Of a stretch of DNA of 64,000 nucleotides, positions 24,516 to 33,620 are shown piece by piece. The notes below the pieces were generated by a model. That model worked only from the letters and a program-made list of their open reading frames with translations. It was not told the DNA's origin and did no database searches. The DNA is from Leisingera sp. M658 (GTDB lineage: Bacteria > Pseudomonadota > Alphaproteobacteria > Rhodobacterales > Rhodobacteraceae). The stretch lies in NCBI RefSeq assembly GCF_025144145.1, contig NZ_CP083547.1, positions 62,001-126,000 of the forward strand, in the 5' to 3' direction. Every line of letters starts with the position of its first letter. Position 1 is the stretch's first letter. The position numbers and the translations under genes were made by a program.

Positions 24516-24782
24516 CTATTCTACAATGCGCAGTTTGCGGGACACCGAAACAGAGGCGACGTGTTTGTCGCTTTCCAACCGCTTAAGCTGCTGAATAGTC
24601 AGTTCGGCAGAAAAAATTGTTGGTGAAATGCGCGCACGCGGGATCACATTGGCAGGCACATAATTTTCGACTGCAACCTTGATGATAGCTTGCAGCCGCT
24701 GCTCCTGTTCCGCTTTGTACTGATGTGTGCCAATACCAGTCACTTTGCCGAACTCGTTCAGGTTCAGTTCGAATTTACTCAT
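24516..24782 (-). CDS. Small protein resembling a stand-alone subtilase propeptide (inhibitor I9-like)
   Basis: An 88-residue protein starting at an ATG with GGAG about 8 bases upstream; the frame also has a TTG just before it. The C-terminal third (FSAELTIQQLKRLESDKHVA then SVSVSRKLRIVE) has the pattern of the peptidase-inhibitor I9 fold: a strand, a helix with L..L..D..V, and a final strand after a V.SV step. There is no signal peptide. I9 domains normally cap and inhibit subtilisin-like proteases. No protease gene is adjacent; mobile-element debris lies on both sides, so a partner may have been lost. The family call is by eye and moderate. Confidence 0.5.
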   Translation of the reverse strand: MSKFELNLNEFGKVTGIGTHQYKAEQEQRLQAIIKVAVENYVPANVIPRARISPTIFSAELTIQQLKRLESDKHVASVSVSRKLRIVE

Positions 24783-24893
24783 CAACCTGGCTCCACACTC
24801 CGGGTTGTATCCAGCCTACCTGCCCGTCGTCATAAAAAATGGGACTTCAGAGCGGCTTGAGCATTGGAGGCTCTGGTTCGGTTGCGTGATTGA

Positions 24894-26038
24894 TTATGCT
24901 GCCTGTTTCTGGTGTTGCAAGCGGCGCTGTCGGATCGTCAACTTCTTGATCTTCTCCCTTTCTCTCAGAATGGCTTTGTCCCTTCCGAAGTAGACGCCGG
25001 CGGGTGTGACGTTGCTCAGGCTCTCGTGGTAGCGCTGGTTGTTGCAGTAGTCGACAAAGGTCCCGATTTGGCGTTCGAGAGCACCGGGGAGATAGTAGTT
25101 TTCCAGCAGGACCCGGTTTTTCAAGGTCTGATGCCAGCGTTCAATCTTGCCCTCCCTTTTGCGGGTGGAATGGTGCTCCGCGCACATGGGTCATCTTTTG
25201 TTTTCCCAACCATTCAGCCAAATCGCCAGAGATGTAGCACGAGCCGCCGCCCATTGGGCTCGAACCAATGGCGCTTTCAATGGGCAGCTCGCTGAGCAGG
25301 CGCGGCTTGTGGCGTACGGCCGCCTGGTCGCAGCCCGATGCTGTCAAAGCCAGTTCAATCGTGTCTGTCACATCCTCGGCCCGCATGTTTGTGCAAAGTT
25401 TCCCCCTCTCATCGTTTGCTTTGCAAACGACTGCCGGGCAGCGGGACGATGATGTAGCGGCTGTAGTCGTCCAGGATCGTGCTCAGATACTACCAGCCCC
25501 AACCGATGATTTTGAAGTAGGTGAAGTCCGTCTGCCACATCTGGTTGATGGCCGTCGTCTTGTCTTTGAACTCGCCGGCAGCCTTGATCACCACATACTC
25601 GGGCGCGGTGATCAGATCGGCGGCCTTCAGAATGCGATAAGCGGATGATTCAGAGATCGAGACATTGGAACGCCATTGGTCCGAGAGACAATGGGCGAGG
25701 ATACCGCTTCTCATCGGTGTATTTGACCGCCAGCTCGCGTGTCGTCAGCGCTTCATGCTCCAACGCAAACTCGATCAGGTCATCCCGCCTGGCCTGTGGA
25801 ATACGGTTCCAGACCGACTTTGGGCGGGGCGAGTGATCTGCAAGGGCATCGAACCCGCCTTCAACGTAGCGGTCATATCCCATTGCCCGGCAGGCGATTT
25901 GCAACGCAAATCTGCCAAGAGGGGGCGGTAGAAAGTCGTGCGCGGAATGCCCGGCATGCCGAGGGTCATTTTGGTCGGCAGATGTGATCCCTCAACCGTG
26001 CGGATGATCTCCAGTTTCTCGGACGCCGGGTATCTCAT
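24894..26038 (-). pseudogene. IS3-family transposase OrfB, multiply frameshifted
   Basis: OrfB is spread over at least four frames. Reading on the minus strand: MRYPASEKLEIIRTVEGSHL (start 26038), a second fragment with KSVWNRIPQARRDDLIEFAL, a third with KAADLITAPEYVVIKAAGEF and WQTDFTYFKIIGWGW (first catalytic Asp), a fourth with MRAEDVTDTIELALTASGCD, and a last with GKIERWHQTLKNRVLLENYY (catalytic Glu). The middle Asp motif is replaced by extra residues (LLSELPIESAIGSSPMGGG). The enzyme cannot be functional. The ATG overlaps the end of orfA as in living IS3 elements. Confidence 0.88.
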
Positions 26039-26409
26039 TCCTCGAACTCCCCAGCCCCGGTCATGCTTTTTTTCAGCAAACGGTTTTCCAGGGTGAGGTC
26101 AGCCACGCAGTCCTTCAAAGCCAACGCCTCGGAGCGCAACTCCTTCACTTCAGGTGATGTCGCCTGACGCGCCGTATCGCCAGAAAGCCGCCGTTTCCCG
26201 GCTTCCAGGAATTCTTTCGACCAACTGTAATACAGGCTTTCAGAGATGCCCTCGCGGCGGCACAGCGCCGAAATGCTTTCCTCGCCACGCAGACCTGCCA
26301 AAACAATGCGGATCTTCTCTTCCGCAGAATAGGTCTGGCGGGTTTTGCGGCGGATGTTTTTGACAAGCTTGTCAGCGCTGTCCTTCGATGTTCCGGGCTT
26401 CTTATTCAT
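26035..26409 (-). CDS. IS3-family transposase OrfA
   Basis: A 124-residue OrfA with the IS3 helix-turn-helix: TYSAEEKIRIVLAGLRGEES, then ISALCRREGISESLYYSWSK, followed by a leucine-zipper-like coiled coil (EALALKDCVADLTLENRLLK). The start at 26409 follows AAGGAGCG closely. The frame is intact although its partner orfB is broken, so no active transposase can be made. Free OrfA might still bind the element's ends. Confidence 0.88.
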   Translation of the reverse strand: MNKKPGTSKDSADKLVKNIRRKTRQTYSAEEKIRIVLAGLRGEESISALCRREGISESLYYSWSKEFLEAGKRRLSGDTARQATSPEVKELRSEALALKDCVADLTLENRLLKKSMTGAGEFEE

Positions 26410-26490
26410 CTGCGCTCCTTGAAAGCTACGATGAACCAGAACCACTCTGGTGTTCAAATCCTCAAATCTGTCCCAAAGGTGCTGACGGCA

Positions 26491-26977
26491 GACACTGTTG
26501 CGGCTTTCCGCCGGCACACGCTCCTGCCGCTGGATGATTGTCTATACGCCTTGCAGCCGTCCATTCCGCACCTGACCCGGTCAGCACTGCACCGCTGCCT
26601 TCAGCGGCATGGCATCTCACGGTTCCCGGATGTCCAGGGAGACAAGCCCAAGCGTCAGCGCTTCAGGCGCTACCCCATTGGCTTCTTTCACATGGATATC
26701 GCCGAAGGGCAGACAGCTGAAGGAAAGCTCTCTCTTTTCGGTGCCATTCGCTGCCCGGCAGATGCGCTTCAACATGATCTGCGAAGCGAACGGGATTGAG
26801 CACCGCCTGACCAAGCCCAACCATCCGTGGAGCTGCGAGGATTAGAAAACGGCCCGGGGGACCGTTTTCCCGAGTGGCGGTCAAGTCGAGCGGATGAACC
26901 GGACAATCAAGGACGCCACCGTCAAACGCTTCCACTGCAACAGCCACGATCAGCTTCGCACCCACCTCGCCGATTTC
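26491..26977 (+). pseudogene. Remnant of a second IS481-family transposase
   Basis: Translated pieces match the intact IS481-type transposase at 19722-20669: AAFRRHTLLPLDDCLYALQP and GDKPKRQRFRRYPIGFFHMD in one frame, then EANGIEHRLTKPNHPW in a second, then ERMNRTIKDATVKRFHCNSH in a third. About 70 residues of the catalytic core between LFGAI and the second piece are deleted. A foreign hairpin of about 40 bases (26845-26869) interrupts the Glu motif. The N-terminal part is lost where the IS3-family element abuts. Confidence 0.85.
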
Positions 26978-27034
26978 GGGCCGCTTGGATCTGTGTCGGT
27001 TCAGTTCACATGATCAGCCCTCCGCGCAATCGTT

Positions 27035-27226
27035 TTCAATGAGCGGCTTCTTGCGGGCGAAGTCCAAATCGGCCTCAGGCTGTCGCTGGCCAGCCCGGTC
27101 TTCACCGAAGTATTGCCGCTGGTGGGTTTTGACTGGCTGATGATCGGCACTGATCATTCACCGGTTGAGATTGTATCGGTTCAGCCGCTGTTGCAGACCA
27201 GCTACCAAGTTGAAATCATGAAATGA
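27035..27226 (+). pseudogene. N-terminal stub of an HpcH/HpaI-type aldolase
   Basis: About 60 residues (ERLLAGEVQIGLRLSLASPV, then LPLVGFDWLMIGTDHSP) match the opening of class II HpcH/HpaI aldolases, including the GFDW(L)xxD(x)EH region where GTDH replaces the usual DxEH. The frame then loses similarity and stops at 27224-27226. No in-frame ATG with a ribosome binding site begins it. It is a leftover of a core metabolic gene at the right edge of the island. Confidence 0.7.
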
Positions 27227-27763
27227 ATCCCCCTTCCGGCTTTGCGCAACAAGGCCGGTTCAAGCGACAACTTGCGAGAAGCCCAAGGCGCCGCATCAGG
27301 TGAGGCGTGATCACCCCACTTTCCTATCAAGCGTTTTCACGGAACCTTCTCTCCGGCAGGAGGCCAGGTTTCATGCTGAGATTGGAACTGCCCTATACCG
27401 CCGCCGGAGCCGCGCCAGGAGGTTCATGGCACGGGGCATTGACCGGCAGGTTGCGGAGCCAGATCCGCATCATTCGCCATTTCTGCCCGGACCAATGGCG
27501 CAGTATGGCTCCTTCCTCAACCGTTGCACCGCTGTTGGAGCAGCAGTCACAAAGCCCGCAGCATAAGTCCGCCCGGACTGTTTCGGAGGGATTCCGCCTC
27601 CTTTTGCAAAGGCGATCAAGCTACAAAGTTGACGGCCGCGTCAGCAGCAATTTTCTTGAGAGTTCGGACAGAAAGCCAGGCACTGCCCGCCCCAACGGCC
27701 GGGCGGTTGATTGCATTAAGTTAATCCGCACTTTCGCAGCAAGGCGGAAGAGTGCAGCGGATC
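27227..27763. other. Right edge of the island, no gene recognised
   Basis: Two overlapping plus-strand open frames occupy this stretch, but their translations (rich in Arg, Ser and Pro) match nothing I know and lack ribosome binding sites. A phrase near 27674-27710 (GCACTGCCCGCCCC, then GGCCGGGCGG) resembles the edges of the structured repeats at 15636 and 37554, as if a fourth, eroded copy once lay here. Confidence 0.4.
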
Positions 27764-29017
27764 TTAATCCGCAATCTCTTTCATAACGCCCAGAAACTTG
27801 GAGACTTCGCCGACACTGTTGTAGTGGCACAGGGAAACCCTTACGCAGCTGTTCATGCCCAAAGGCGTCAGGATATTGCCCGAGTAGTGATCCGCCTTGC
27901 GCAGATGGGTGCGGATGCCCTGTTCGTTCAGCCGCTTCACCACATCCGCCGACGGCACGCCGTCCACGGTCAGCGACACCAGCCCCTCGCGTGCCGGGTT
28001 GTCCGCGCCGCCCAGGATGGTGACGCCCTCCATTTCCGCCAAGCCGGGCAAATTGCCGGTGCCATGGATCATTGCGTCGGTCAGGGCTTTTTCATGCGCG
28101 TGGATCGCCTCGCCTGCTGCCAGGAATTTCGCGCGCCGGTCCGTGGCATCGCTCACCTCGCCGCCGAGCCATTCGAGGTATTCGGCCACATCCGACAGGG
28201 TGGCGTAGCTGCCGGTGTCGCGGGTGCCCATTTCCCAGTTGTCTTCCGGCCCGTCGATCAGCGCGTTATGCGGCAGACTGGTCAGCCGGTCCGAGATCCA
28301 GGCAAGGCCATAGCCATGGCGCGAGAACATCTTGTAGGGTGAGATCACATAGCCGTCGACGCCGTATTCTGTCAGGTCGATGCGGCCATGGGCGGCGTGC
28401 TGGATGCCGTCGACGATGATCAGGCAACCCGGCGCCACGTTGCGGATGGCCGCGGCGCAGGCGGCAATATCCACACCCATGCCGGTGACCGGGGAGGTGT
28501 GGACGATGGTGGCGACAACCGTGTCAGGGGTGACGGCCCGGGCATAGGCATCAGCGGTTAGGGTTCCGCTGGCGTCGTTATGCGGGATCAGCACATGGTT
28601 CTGCCGTGCCACCGCGGCCCAGCGGGCACAGGCAGAGCGGGTGGCCGGATGCTCCAGTGTTGAGCCGAGCACAGTGCCGCCCTCAGGCGAGCCGAGGCAG
28701 GCGTTCATGATCAGACGGAACAACAGTTCGGTGCCGCTTTCACCGGCAAAGAACTGGCCGCCCGGCGCGTTCATGAAGACGCGCATATCGTCCTTGGCCT
28801 TGGCAATCACCCGCACCAGTTCATGGCTGCCGGGATTGTCGCGGCCCTGGTTGTCCGGGATAGCGGCATACCGGGCAGAGGTTTCAACTACCGATTTCAG
28901 CGTCAGCGCGCCGCCTGCGTTTTCAAAGAAGATGCGGCTGCCCTGCTGCGGGCAGGTATCGACCTGGGCAAAGCGGTCGCGGATTTGCTCAAGAAGAATG
29001 TCGGTGATCTGGCTCAT
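27764..29017 (-). CDS. Class V PLP enzyme, cysteine-desulfurase-like
   Basis: A 417-residue fold-type I PLP enzyme of aminotransferase class V. Landmarks are FFENAGGALTLKSVV near residue 30, the STLEHPATRSA segment near 118, HTSPVTGMGVDI near 172, VDGIQHAAHG near 201 (Asp contacting the PLP ring) and the Schiff-base Lys in VISPYKMFSRHGYG near 226. The family includes cysteine desulfurases, selenocysteine lyases and related C-S or transaminating enzymes. No iscU or suf gene is near, so a catabolic role with the racemase and DadA-like dehydrogenase upstream is more likely than Fe-S assembly. A 235-base gap with repeat copy B separates it from that operon. Confidence 0.85.
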   Translation of the reverse strand: MSQITDILLEQIRDRFAQVDTCPQQGSRIFFENAGGALTLKSVVETSARYAAIPDNQGRDNPGSHELVRVIAKAKDDMRVFMNAPGGQFFAGESGTELLFRLIMNACLGSPEGGTVLGSTLEHPATRSACARWAAVARQNHVLIPHNDASGTLTADAYARAVTPDTVVATIVHTSPVTGMGVDIAACAAAIRNVAPGCLIIVDGIQHAAHGRIDLTEYGVDGYVISPYKMFSRHGYGLAWISDRLTSLPHNALIDGPEDNWEMGTRDTGSYATLSDVAEYLEWLGGEVSDATDRRAKFLAAGEAIHAHEKALTDAMIHGTGNLPGLAEMEGVTILGGADNPAREGLVSLTVDGVPSADVVKRLNEQGIRTHLRKADHYSGNILTPLGMNSCVRVSLCHYNSVGEVSKFLGVMKEIAD

Positions 29018-29160
29018 GATGGTCCTATCAGGCGGAATGTGTGTTTCCGCGCCAGATTAAGGCCCAGGGCGTCGCTCCGCATGCAAAAGATTTGGGGGCT
29101 CAGAGCCGGAAATCTCTGTGGCATGAGCTCCAATCCAGTGAGGGTTGGGTTCAATTGAAT

Positions 29161-29244
29161 GACCCGCCCGGCTGCACGCCGGGCAGCGCCCGACCCTCCC
29201 CACGGGAGGGCGCTTTCGCACCCACCCAGGGTCGGACGCCGCCC
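29161..29244. repeat. Structured intergenic repeat, copy B (diverged)
   Basis: The same architecture as copies A and C: a CCGGC/GCCGG stem, GGGCAGCGCCCG, an inner CCCTCCC/GGGAGGG stem, then CGCTTTCGC and a closing GGGTCGGACGCCGCCC. Bases differ but pairing is kept. It lies between the racemase end and the desulfurase-like gene start. Confidence 0.65.
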
Positions 29245-29252
29245 TCAGCGTT

Positions 29253-29981
29253 TCAGGTGATGAAACCCGGGAAAGGCACACGCAAAGCAGCCCTATGCAC
29301 CATCTCAGACAGGGTGATGATGTCGAACACCGGCCGGTTCAGTTCTGCCTGCAGCACATGAGCATAGGGCGGCAGATCGGTGCATTCCAGCACGATCGGG
29401 CCGATCTCCGGATTGCGGGCGATCATGCCTTTGGCGGCGGCCAGCAGCTCTGCCTCGACCTTGGCCAGATCCATCGCCGTGCGCTCATTGCGCAGGATCA
29501 CGGTTGAAAATTCTTCCGCATCATCCAGCCCCTGCACCACCACGGGTGTGTGTTCAGCGCCTACGCCGCGCATATGGGCATCGGTCAGGCTGCCGGCGGA
29601 GGCGGTGATCACCCCAACAGTGCGCCCGGTCATCTGATGCGCCAGCGGCACCTGGATCAGCGAGGAGACAAACACCGGCACATTCACTGCCGCGGCAATC
29701 TCCCGCTGGAAGATCGCCAGAAACCCGCAGGAACCGGTGATGGCGCGTACGCCTTTGGCCTCCAGCCGCCTGGCGGCCTCGATCAGCCGGTCCTTCATCT
29801 CGCCGGTGGGGTTGGCCAGCAGTTTCGGCACGGTGATCCCGTCCAGCATTTCATACAGCGTGGTGAACTGCAGGCTGGAGGGGTTCTTGATATGGCCGGG
29901 GGGCTTGGGGAAATAGCTCTCCAGCGCCAGGACGCCGATGGAGACGCCGCAGATGTTCTGCCCGCCGGGGTGGATGGTCAT
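29253..29981 (-). CDS. Aspartate/glutamate racemase family protein
   Basis: A 242-residue Asp/Glu/hydantoin racemase-type protein. The two catalytic cysteines are visible: ITGSCGFLA near residue 84 and VLECTDLPPYA near 198. Such enzymes interconvert D and L amino acids without PLP. Its start overlaps the stop of the DadA-like gene by four bases, so it belongs to the TAXI-TRAP operon. Together with a D-amino-acid dehydrogenase this suggests import and use of an amino acid in the D form or as a racemate. The actual amino acid is not evident. Confidence 0.88.
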   Translation of the reverse strand: MTIHPGGQNICGVSIGVLALESYFPKPPGHIKNPSSLQFTTLYEMLDGITVPKLLANPTGEMKDRLIEAARRLEAKGVRAITGSCGFLAIFQREIAAAVNVPVFVSSLIQVPLAHQMTGRTVGVITASAGSLTDAHMRGVGAEHTPVVVQGLDDAEEFSTVILRNERTAMDLAKVEAELLAAAKGMIARNPEIGPIVLECTDLPPYAHVLQAELNRPVFDIITLSEMVHRAALRVPFPGFIT

Positions 29982-31261
29982 GCCTTGATCCTTTCATACC
30001 GCCGCGCGCGGAACGGCGCGAGGTCTTCGTTCACCGGTGTGCCGCTGACGATATCGGCCACCAGCCGTCCGGTTTTCGGGGCCATCATCAGGCCGTAATG
30101 GCTGTGGCCGAAAGCGGCGATCAGATCGGGAAAACCCTCGACCTCGCCAATGCAGGGCAGGCTGTCGGGCAGGCTGGGGCGCTGGCCGGACCAGGTGCCC
30201 ATGTCGCCGGCCTGCAGATCCGGTAGCAGTGCCTTGGCCAGCTCCGCCAGCCCGTCGAGTCGCTTCTGATTGAGCGGCTGATCCAGGCCTGCAAATTCGG
30301 CAGTGCCGGCCACCCGCAGCCCTTCCTCCATCGAGGAGGCCACGAATTTCATGTCCATATCCATGATCGAATTGTTCAGCGCGACGCCGGGGTTTTTGAA
30401 GGACACATGGTAGCCGCGTTCCGATTCCATCGGGATCTTGATCCCCAGCTGCTTCAGCAGCTCGCCCGACCAGACCCCCATCGCCAGCACCAGCTTGGGT
30501 GTCCATTCCTGGCCCGCTTCGGTGGTATAGGTCCAGCCGCCGGTTTGTGCGGGCAGGATGCCCCGCACGGTTTGCTGCAGGATTTCACCGCCCACGGATT
30601 GGAGCTTTTCTGCCAGCACCGTGCCGATCCGGCCGGGAGAGAGCGCCCGCGCCTGGCCCTTTATCAGGACCGCTGCCTGAAATTCCGGCGTCAGCGCCGG
30701 TTCCAGATCGCGCAGCTCGGCAGCGCCGATCCGCTCCATCTCTGCACCCTGCGCGGCCCGCAGCCGGTTGCCGGTACTGTTCAGGTCAGCCTCATCCGGG
30801 TTGCGGGATGCATGGACGTAGTAGCTGTCCTGCACCAGATCCTCATGACCGGTTCCGGCCAAATGAACGCGGAAACCCTCCACACAATCCCTGCACAGAA
30901 ACCCCATTGCATCCGAGATTTCCTGTATCCGCCCGGCGCGCCCTTCGGATAGGAACCGCAGCCCCCAGGGCGCGACCTTGGGCAGATAGGCGGGCTTCAC
31001 CGCGACCGGGCCCAGCGGGTCCAGCAGCCAGCCGGGCACCTTTTTCCACAAGCCGGGCATTGATTGCGGCACCACCGACCAGGGCGAGATGATGCCGGCA
31101 TTGCCGTAAGACGTTGCCTGACCCGGCGCATCCCGGTCGATGAGCCGGACCCGCAGCCCCCGCCCGGCCAGCGACAAGGCCGAGCAGATGCCGACGATCC
31201 CGGCGCCCAGGACTGTTACATCGGGAGAACCAGGCACATCAGGGGTGGCAGGGGTGCTCAT
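29978..31261 (-). CDS. FAD-dependent D-amino acid dehydrogenase-like protein (DadA type)
   Basis: A 427-residue DAO-superfamily oxidoreductase. It has the dinucleotide-binding motif VLGAGIVGICSALSLAGRG at the N-terminus, the RLIDRDAPGQATSYGNAG segment typical of DadA (FAD contact), and a C-terminal FGHSHYGLMMAPKTGRLVAD near residue 390. It probably deaminates a D-amino acid (or oxidises a secondary amine) and feeds electrons to the respiratory chain. It overlaps the TRAP permease gene upstream and the racemase gene downstream by four bases each, giving a transport-oxidation-racemisation unit. Confidence 0.9.
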   Translation of the reverse strand: MSTPATPDVPGSPDVTVLGAGIVGICSALSLAGRGLRVRLIDRDAPGQATSYGNAGIISPWSVVPQSMPGLWKKVPGWLLDPLGPVAVKPAYLPKVAPWGLRFLSEGRAGRIQEISDAMGFLCRDCVEGFRVHLAGTGHEDLVQDSYYVHASRNPDEADLNSTGNRLRAAQGAEMERIGAAELRDLEPALTPEFQAAVLIKGQARALSPGRIGTVLAEKLQSVGGEILQQTVRGILPAQTGGWTYTTEAGQEWTPKLVLAMGVWSGELLKQLGIKIPMESERGYHVSFKNPGVALNNSIMDMDMKFVASSMEEGLRVAGTAEFAGLDQPLNQKRLDGLAELAKALLPDLQAGDMGTWSGQRPSLPDSLPCIGEVEGFPDLIAAFGHSHYGLMMAPKTGRLVADIVSGTPVNEDLAPFRARRYERIKA

Positions 31262-33483
31262 CGGGCAGCCTCAGCCTGCAGTTTGCGCTGCTGGCCCAGC
31301 TGCTGCAGCAGCACCGGCGCCATCACCACAAGGGCGGCGATGTCAGAGCCGCCCGAGGGCGCCACCAGCAACAGTCCGCCGATTGCCATCAGCAGCCGCC
31401 ACAGCCCCGTGAGCGGCGCCAGGAAATAGGCCGACACCGCAGTGGCGATGGCAAAGACGCCTGCCGCACAGGTCAGTGTGACCTGGGTGAAGCTTAGCAG
31501 GGTGAAATGCTCGGGCAGCACGATCAGCATGGTGGGCGCGTAGACAAACACCATCGGCACCATCAGCTTGCCCAGCCCCAGCGTGAAGGCATTCAATCCG
31601 GTGCGGAACGGGTTCGATCCCGCAATTCCCGCCGCCGCATAGGCCGAGGCGCAGACCGGCGGGGTGATCTCGGAGATCACACCGTAGTAGAGCACGAACA
31701 TATGGGTGGCGAGCGGCGGCACGCCCAGCTGGCTGAGGGCCGGCGTCGCAACCGCCACCAGCATGATGTACAACGCCGTGGTCGGCAGGCCGGCCCCCAT
31801 CAGGATGCAGGCCACGGCAATCAGCACCAGTGACAGGAACTGCTGGATCGACGGCTGGCTGAACGCCTCAATCGTTGTCCAGTCCAAGAGCGGCGCAATT
31901 GCCGTGGCCATATCCGCCGCGCCGCCGGTGACCATAAAGCCCAGGCGAAAGCCAACGCCGGTGGTGTTGATCACACCCACGACGATGCCCACCGCAGCCG
32001 AGGCCGCACCCACCGCCAGCGCATACTGCACGCCGACGTGGAAGCTGTCGAACAAGTCGCGGAAGCTTTGCCGTTCATTGCGGTGCATGCAGCCCACCAG
32101 CGTCAGCGCGGCCAGCATGCCCGCCATCACCGGCGAATATCCCTCGCCGGAATAGGGCGAGGCCTTCCAGAATATGAACCCGAGCAAGGCCAGCGGCACC
32201 AGCAGGGTTGCGGGTTTGTCAAAGGCGCAGAAACCCACCACGACACAGAGGCTAAGGCCGATAAAGGCCGCCATATTCGGTGAATAGCCCGAGAACAGCA
32301 CCAGAAGCAGGGCAATCAGCGGCACGATAGTGTACCAGCCGTCCTTCCACACTGCCAGGAATTTGGGCAGCTGCTCCTTGGGATAGGCGGTCAGGCCCAG
32401 TTTCTTGGCGGTGAAATGCACAATCGAGATCACCCCGATGTAATGCATCATCGCCGGCACAATCGCTGCAATCACGATGGTGGTGTAAGGCACCTCCAGA
32501 TATTCGGCCATCAAGAAGGAGGCTGCCCCCATGATCGGCGGGGTGATCTGCCCGCCAGCTGACGCCGCAGCCTCAACCCCGCCTGCGAAATGGCCGGGGT
32601 AGCCCATCTTTTTCATATTGGGGATGGTGAGCGAGCCGGTGGAGACGGTGTTGGCAATCGACGAGCCGGAAATGGTCCCGAAGAAGGCCGAGGAGACAAC
32701 CGACACTTTGGCCGGGCCGCCGGTGTAACGGCCTGCCACGATCATCGCATTGTCGACAAAGAACTGCCCCAGCCCCATCCGCTGCGCCACCACGCCGAAC
32801 AGCACAAAGTGGAACACCACGGTGGAAACCACCCACAGCGTCACGCCGAATATACCCTCGGACGGGAAGTACATATTGTTGACGAACTGCTGCCAGTTGA
32901 CGCCCGGATGCTTCAGGATCTGCGCGGGCATATAGGGGCCGAACAGCGCATAGACCATGAATACCAGAATGATCAGCGGCAGCACAAAGCCGATGGTGCG
33001 CCGCGCAATTTCCAGCACCGTCAGGATCAGCACAGAGCCAAAGAACACATCCAGGCTGGACGGGTTGCCCTGCCGCAGCGCCTGCTCGGCGATGTCGAAC
33101 CCGAACATGTCAAAACCGCGCCAGCTGACCCACAGGAACAGCGCCGCCGCCATGCTGAGACCGGTCAGCGCCCAGTCATAGAGCGGCACATTGCCGGGGC
33201 GCAGCAAGTTCGGCCCGCGCCATTCCAGGCTGCGCGCCGATTTGATCAGAGGAAAGCCGACAAAGATGAACAGGAACAGCCCAGCCAGGTGAATGCCCAT
33301 ATGCACATGGTCCACCGGGGTGCCGAACCCAGCCGTCCACAGATGATACAGGGCAAAGACGATGCTGGCCCAATAGATGAACCCCGTCAGCCTGGGTCCG
33401 TTGTCGCGCGTGTTCAGAGCGGAGTCATACTGCTTCTCCAGCTCCTCCAGCGCTTTGTTGTCAAGGTGAGTGTCCAGGGACAT
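31258..33483 (-). CDS. TAXI-type TRAP transporter fused permease (DctQM fusion)
   Basis: A 741-residue membrane protein with four N-terminal helices (small-subunit part) followed by a large DctM-like permease of about 12 more helices. Family motifs are visible: VVSSAFFGTISGSSIANTVS near residue 246, GGVEAAASAGGQITPPIMGA near 286 and GLPTTALYIM near 562. TAXI-TRAP systems use such fused permeases for high-affinity solute import driven by ion gradients. I chose the ATG at 33483; an upstream extension to 33585 is Pro/Arg-rich and unlike a membrane-protein start. The binding protein is encoded just upstream. Confidence 0.93.
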   Translation of the reverse strand: MSLDTHLDNKALEELEKQYDSALNTRDNGPRLTGFIYWASIVFALYHLWTAGFGTPVDHVHMGIHLAGLFLFIFVGFPLIKSARSLEWRGPNLLRPGNVPLYDWALTGLSMAAALFLWVSWRGFDMFGFDIAEQALRQGNPSSLDVFFGSVLILTVLEIARRTIGFVLPLIILVFMVYALFGPYMPAQILKHPGVNWQQFVNNMYFPSEGIFGVTLWVVSTVVFHFVLFGVVAQRMGLGQFFVDNAMIVAGRYTGGPAKVSVVSSAFFGTISGSSIANTVSTGSLTIPNMKKMGYPGHFAGGVEAAASAGGQITPPIMGAASFLMAEYLEVPYTTIVIAAIVPAMMHYIGVISIVHFTAKKLGLTAYPKEQLPKFLAVWKDGWYTIVPLIALLLVLFSGYSPNMAAFIGLSLCVVVGFCAFDKPATLLVPLALLGFIFWKASPYSGEGYSPVMAGMLAALTLVGCMHRNERQSFRDLFDSFHVGVQYALAVGAASAAVGIVVGVINTTGVGFRLGFMVTGGAADMATAIAPLLDWTTIEAFSQPSIQQFLSLVLIAVACILMGAGLPTTALYIMLVAVATPALSQLGVPPLATHMFVLYYGVISEITPPVCASAYAAAGIAGSNPFRTGLNAFTLGLGKLMVPMVFVYAPTMLIVLPEHFTLLSFTQVTLTCAAGVFAIATAVSAYFLAPLTGLWRLLMAIGGLLLVAPSGGSDIAALVVMAPVLLQQLGQQRKLQAEAAR

Positions 33484-33620
33484 CGGCAGTTCCAGTCTAG
33501 CAGGGTCAACGGCGCGAGCGTCCTGCGTCTGCGCTTTGCGGGCAGCAGGCGGGCAGGGGCACCGGGAAACAAAAGGCGGCAGCAAGGCGGACCCTGCTGC
33601 CGCAGTTCAGGGGGGAGGAG

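Larger units (their letters stand above)
24840..26475 (-). mobile_element. Decayed IS3-family insertion sequence
   Basis: TGGGAC near 24840 and GTCCCA ending at 26475 look like the matching termini of an element of about 1.6 kb that carries orfA and a broken orfB in the IS3 arrangement on the minus strand. No clear target duplication is seen. The right end lies directly beside the second, decayed IS481-family copy, so the two elements are adjacent or nested. Confidence 0.7.

Noticed and set aside
27307-27786. A 159-codon plus-strand open frame at the right edge of the island
   Set aside because: It has no ribosome binding site or recognisable family and overlaps the end of the desulfurase-like gene.
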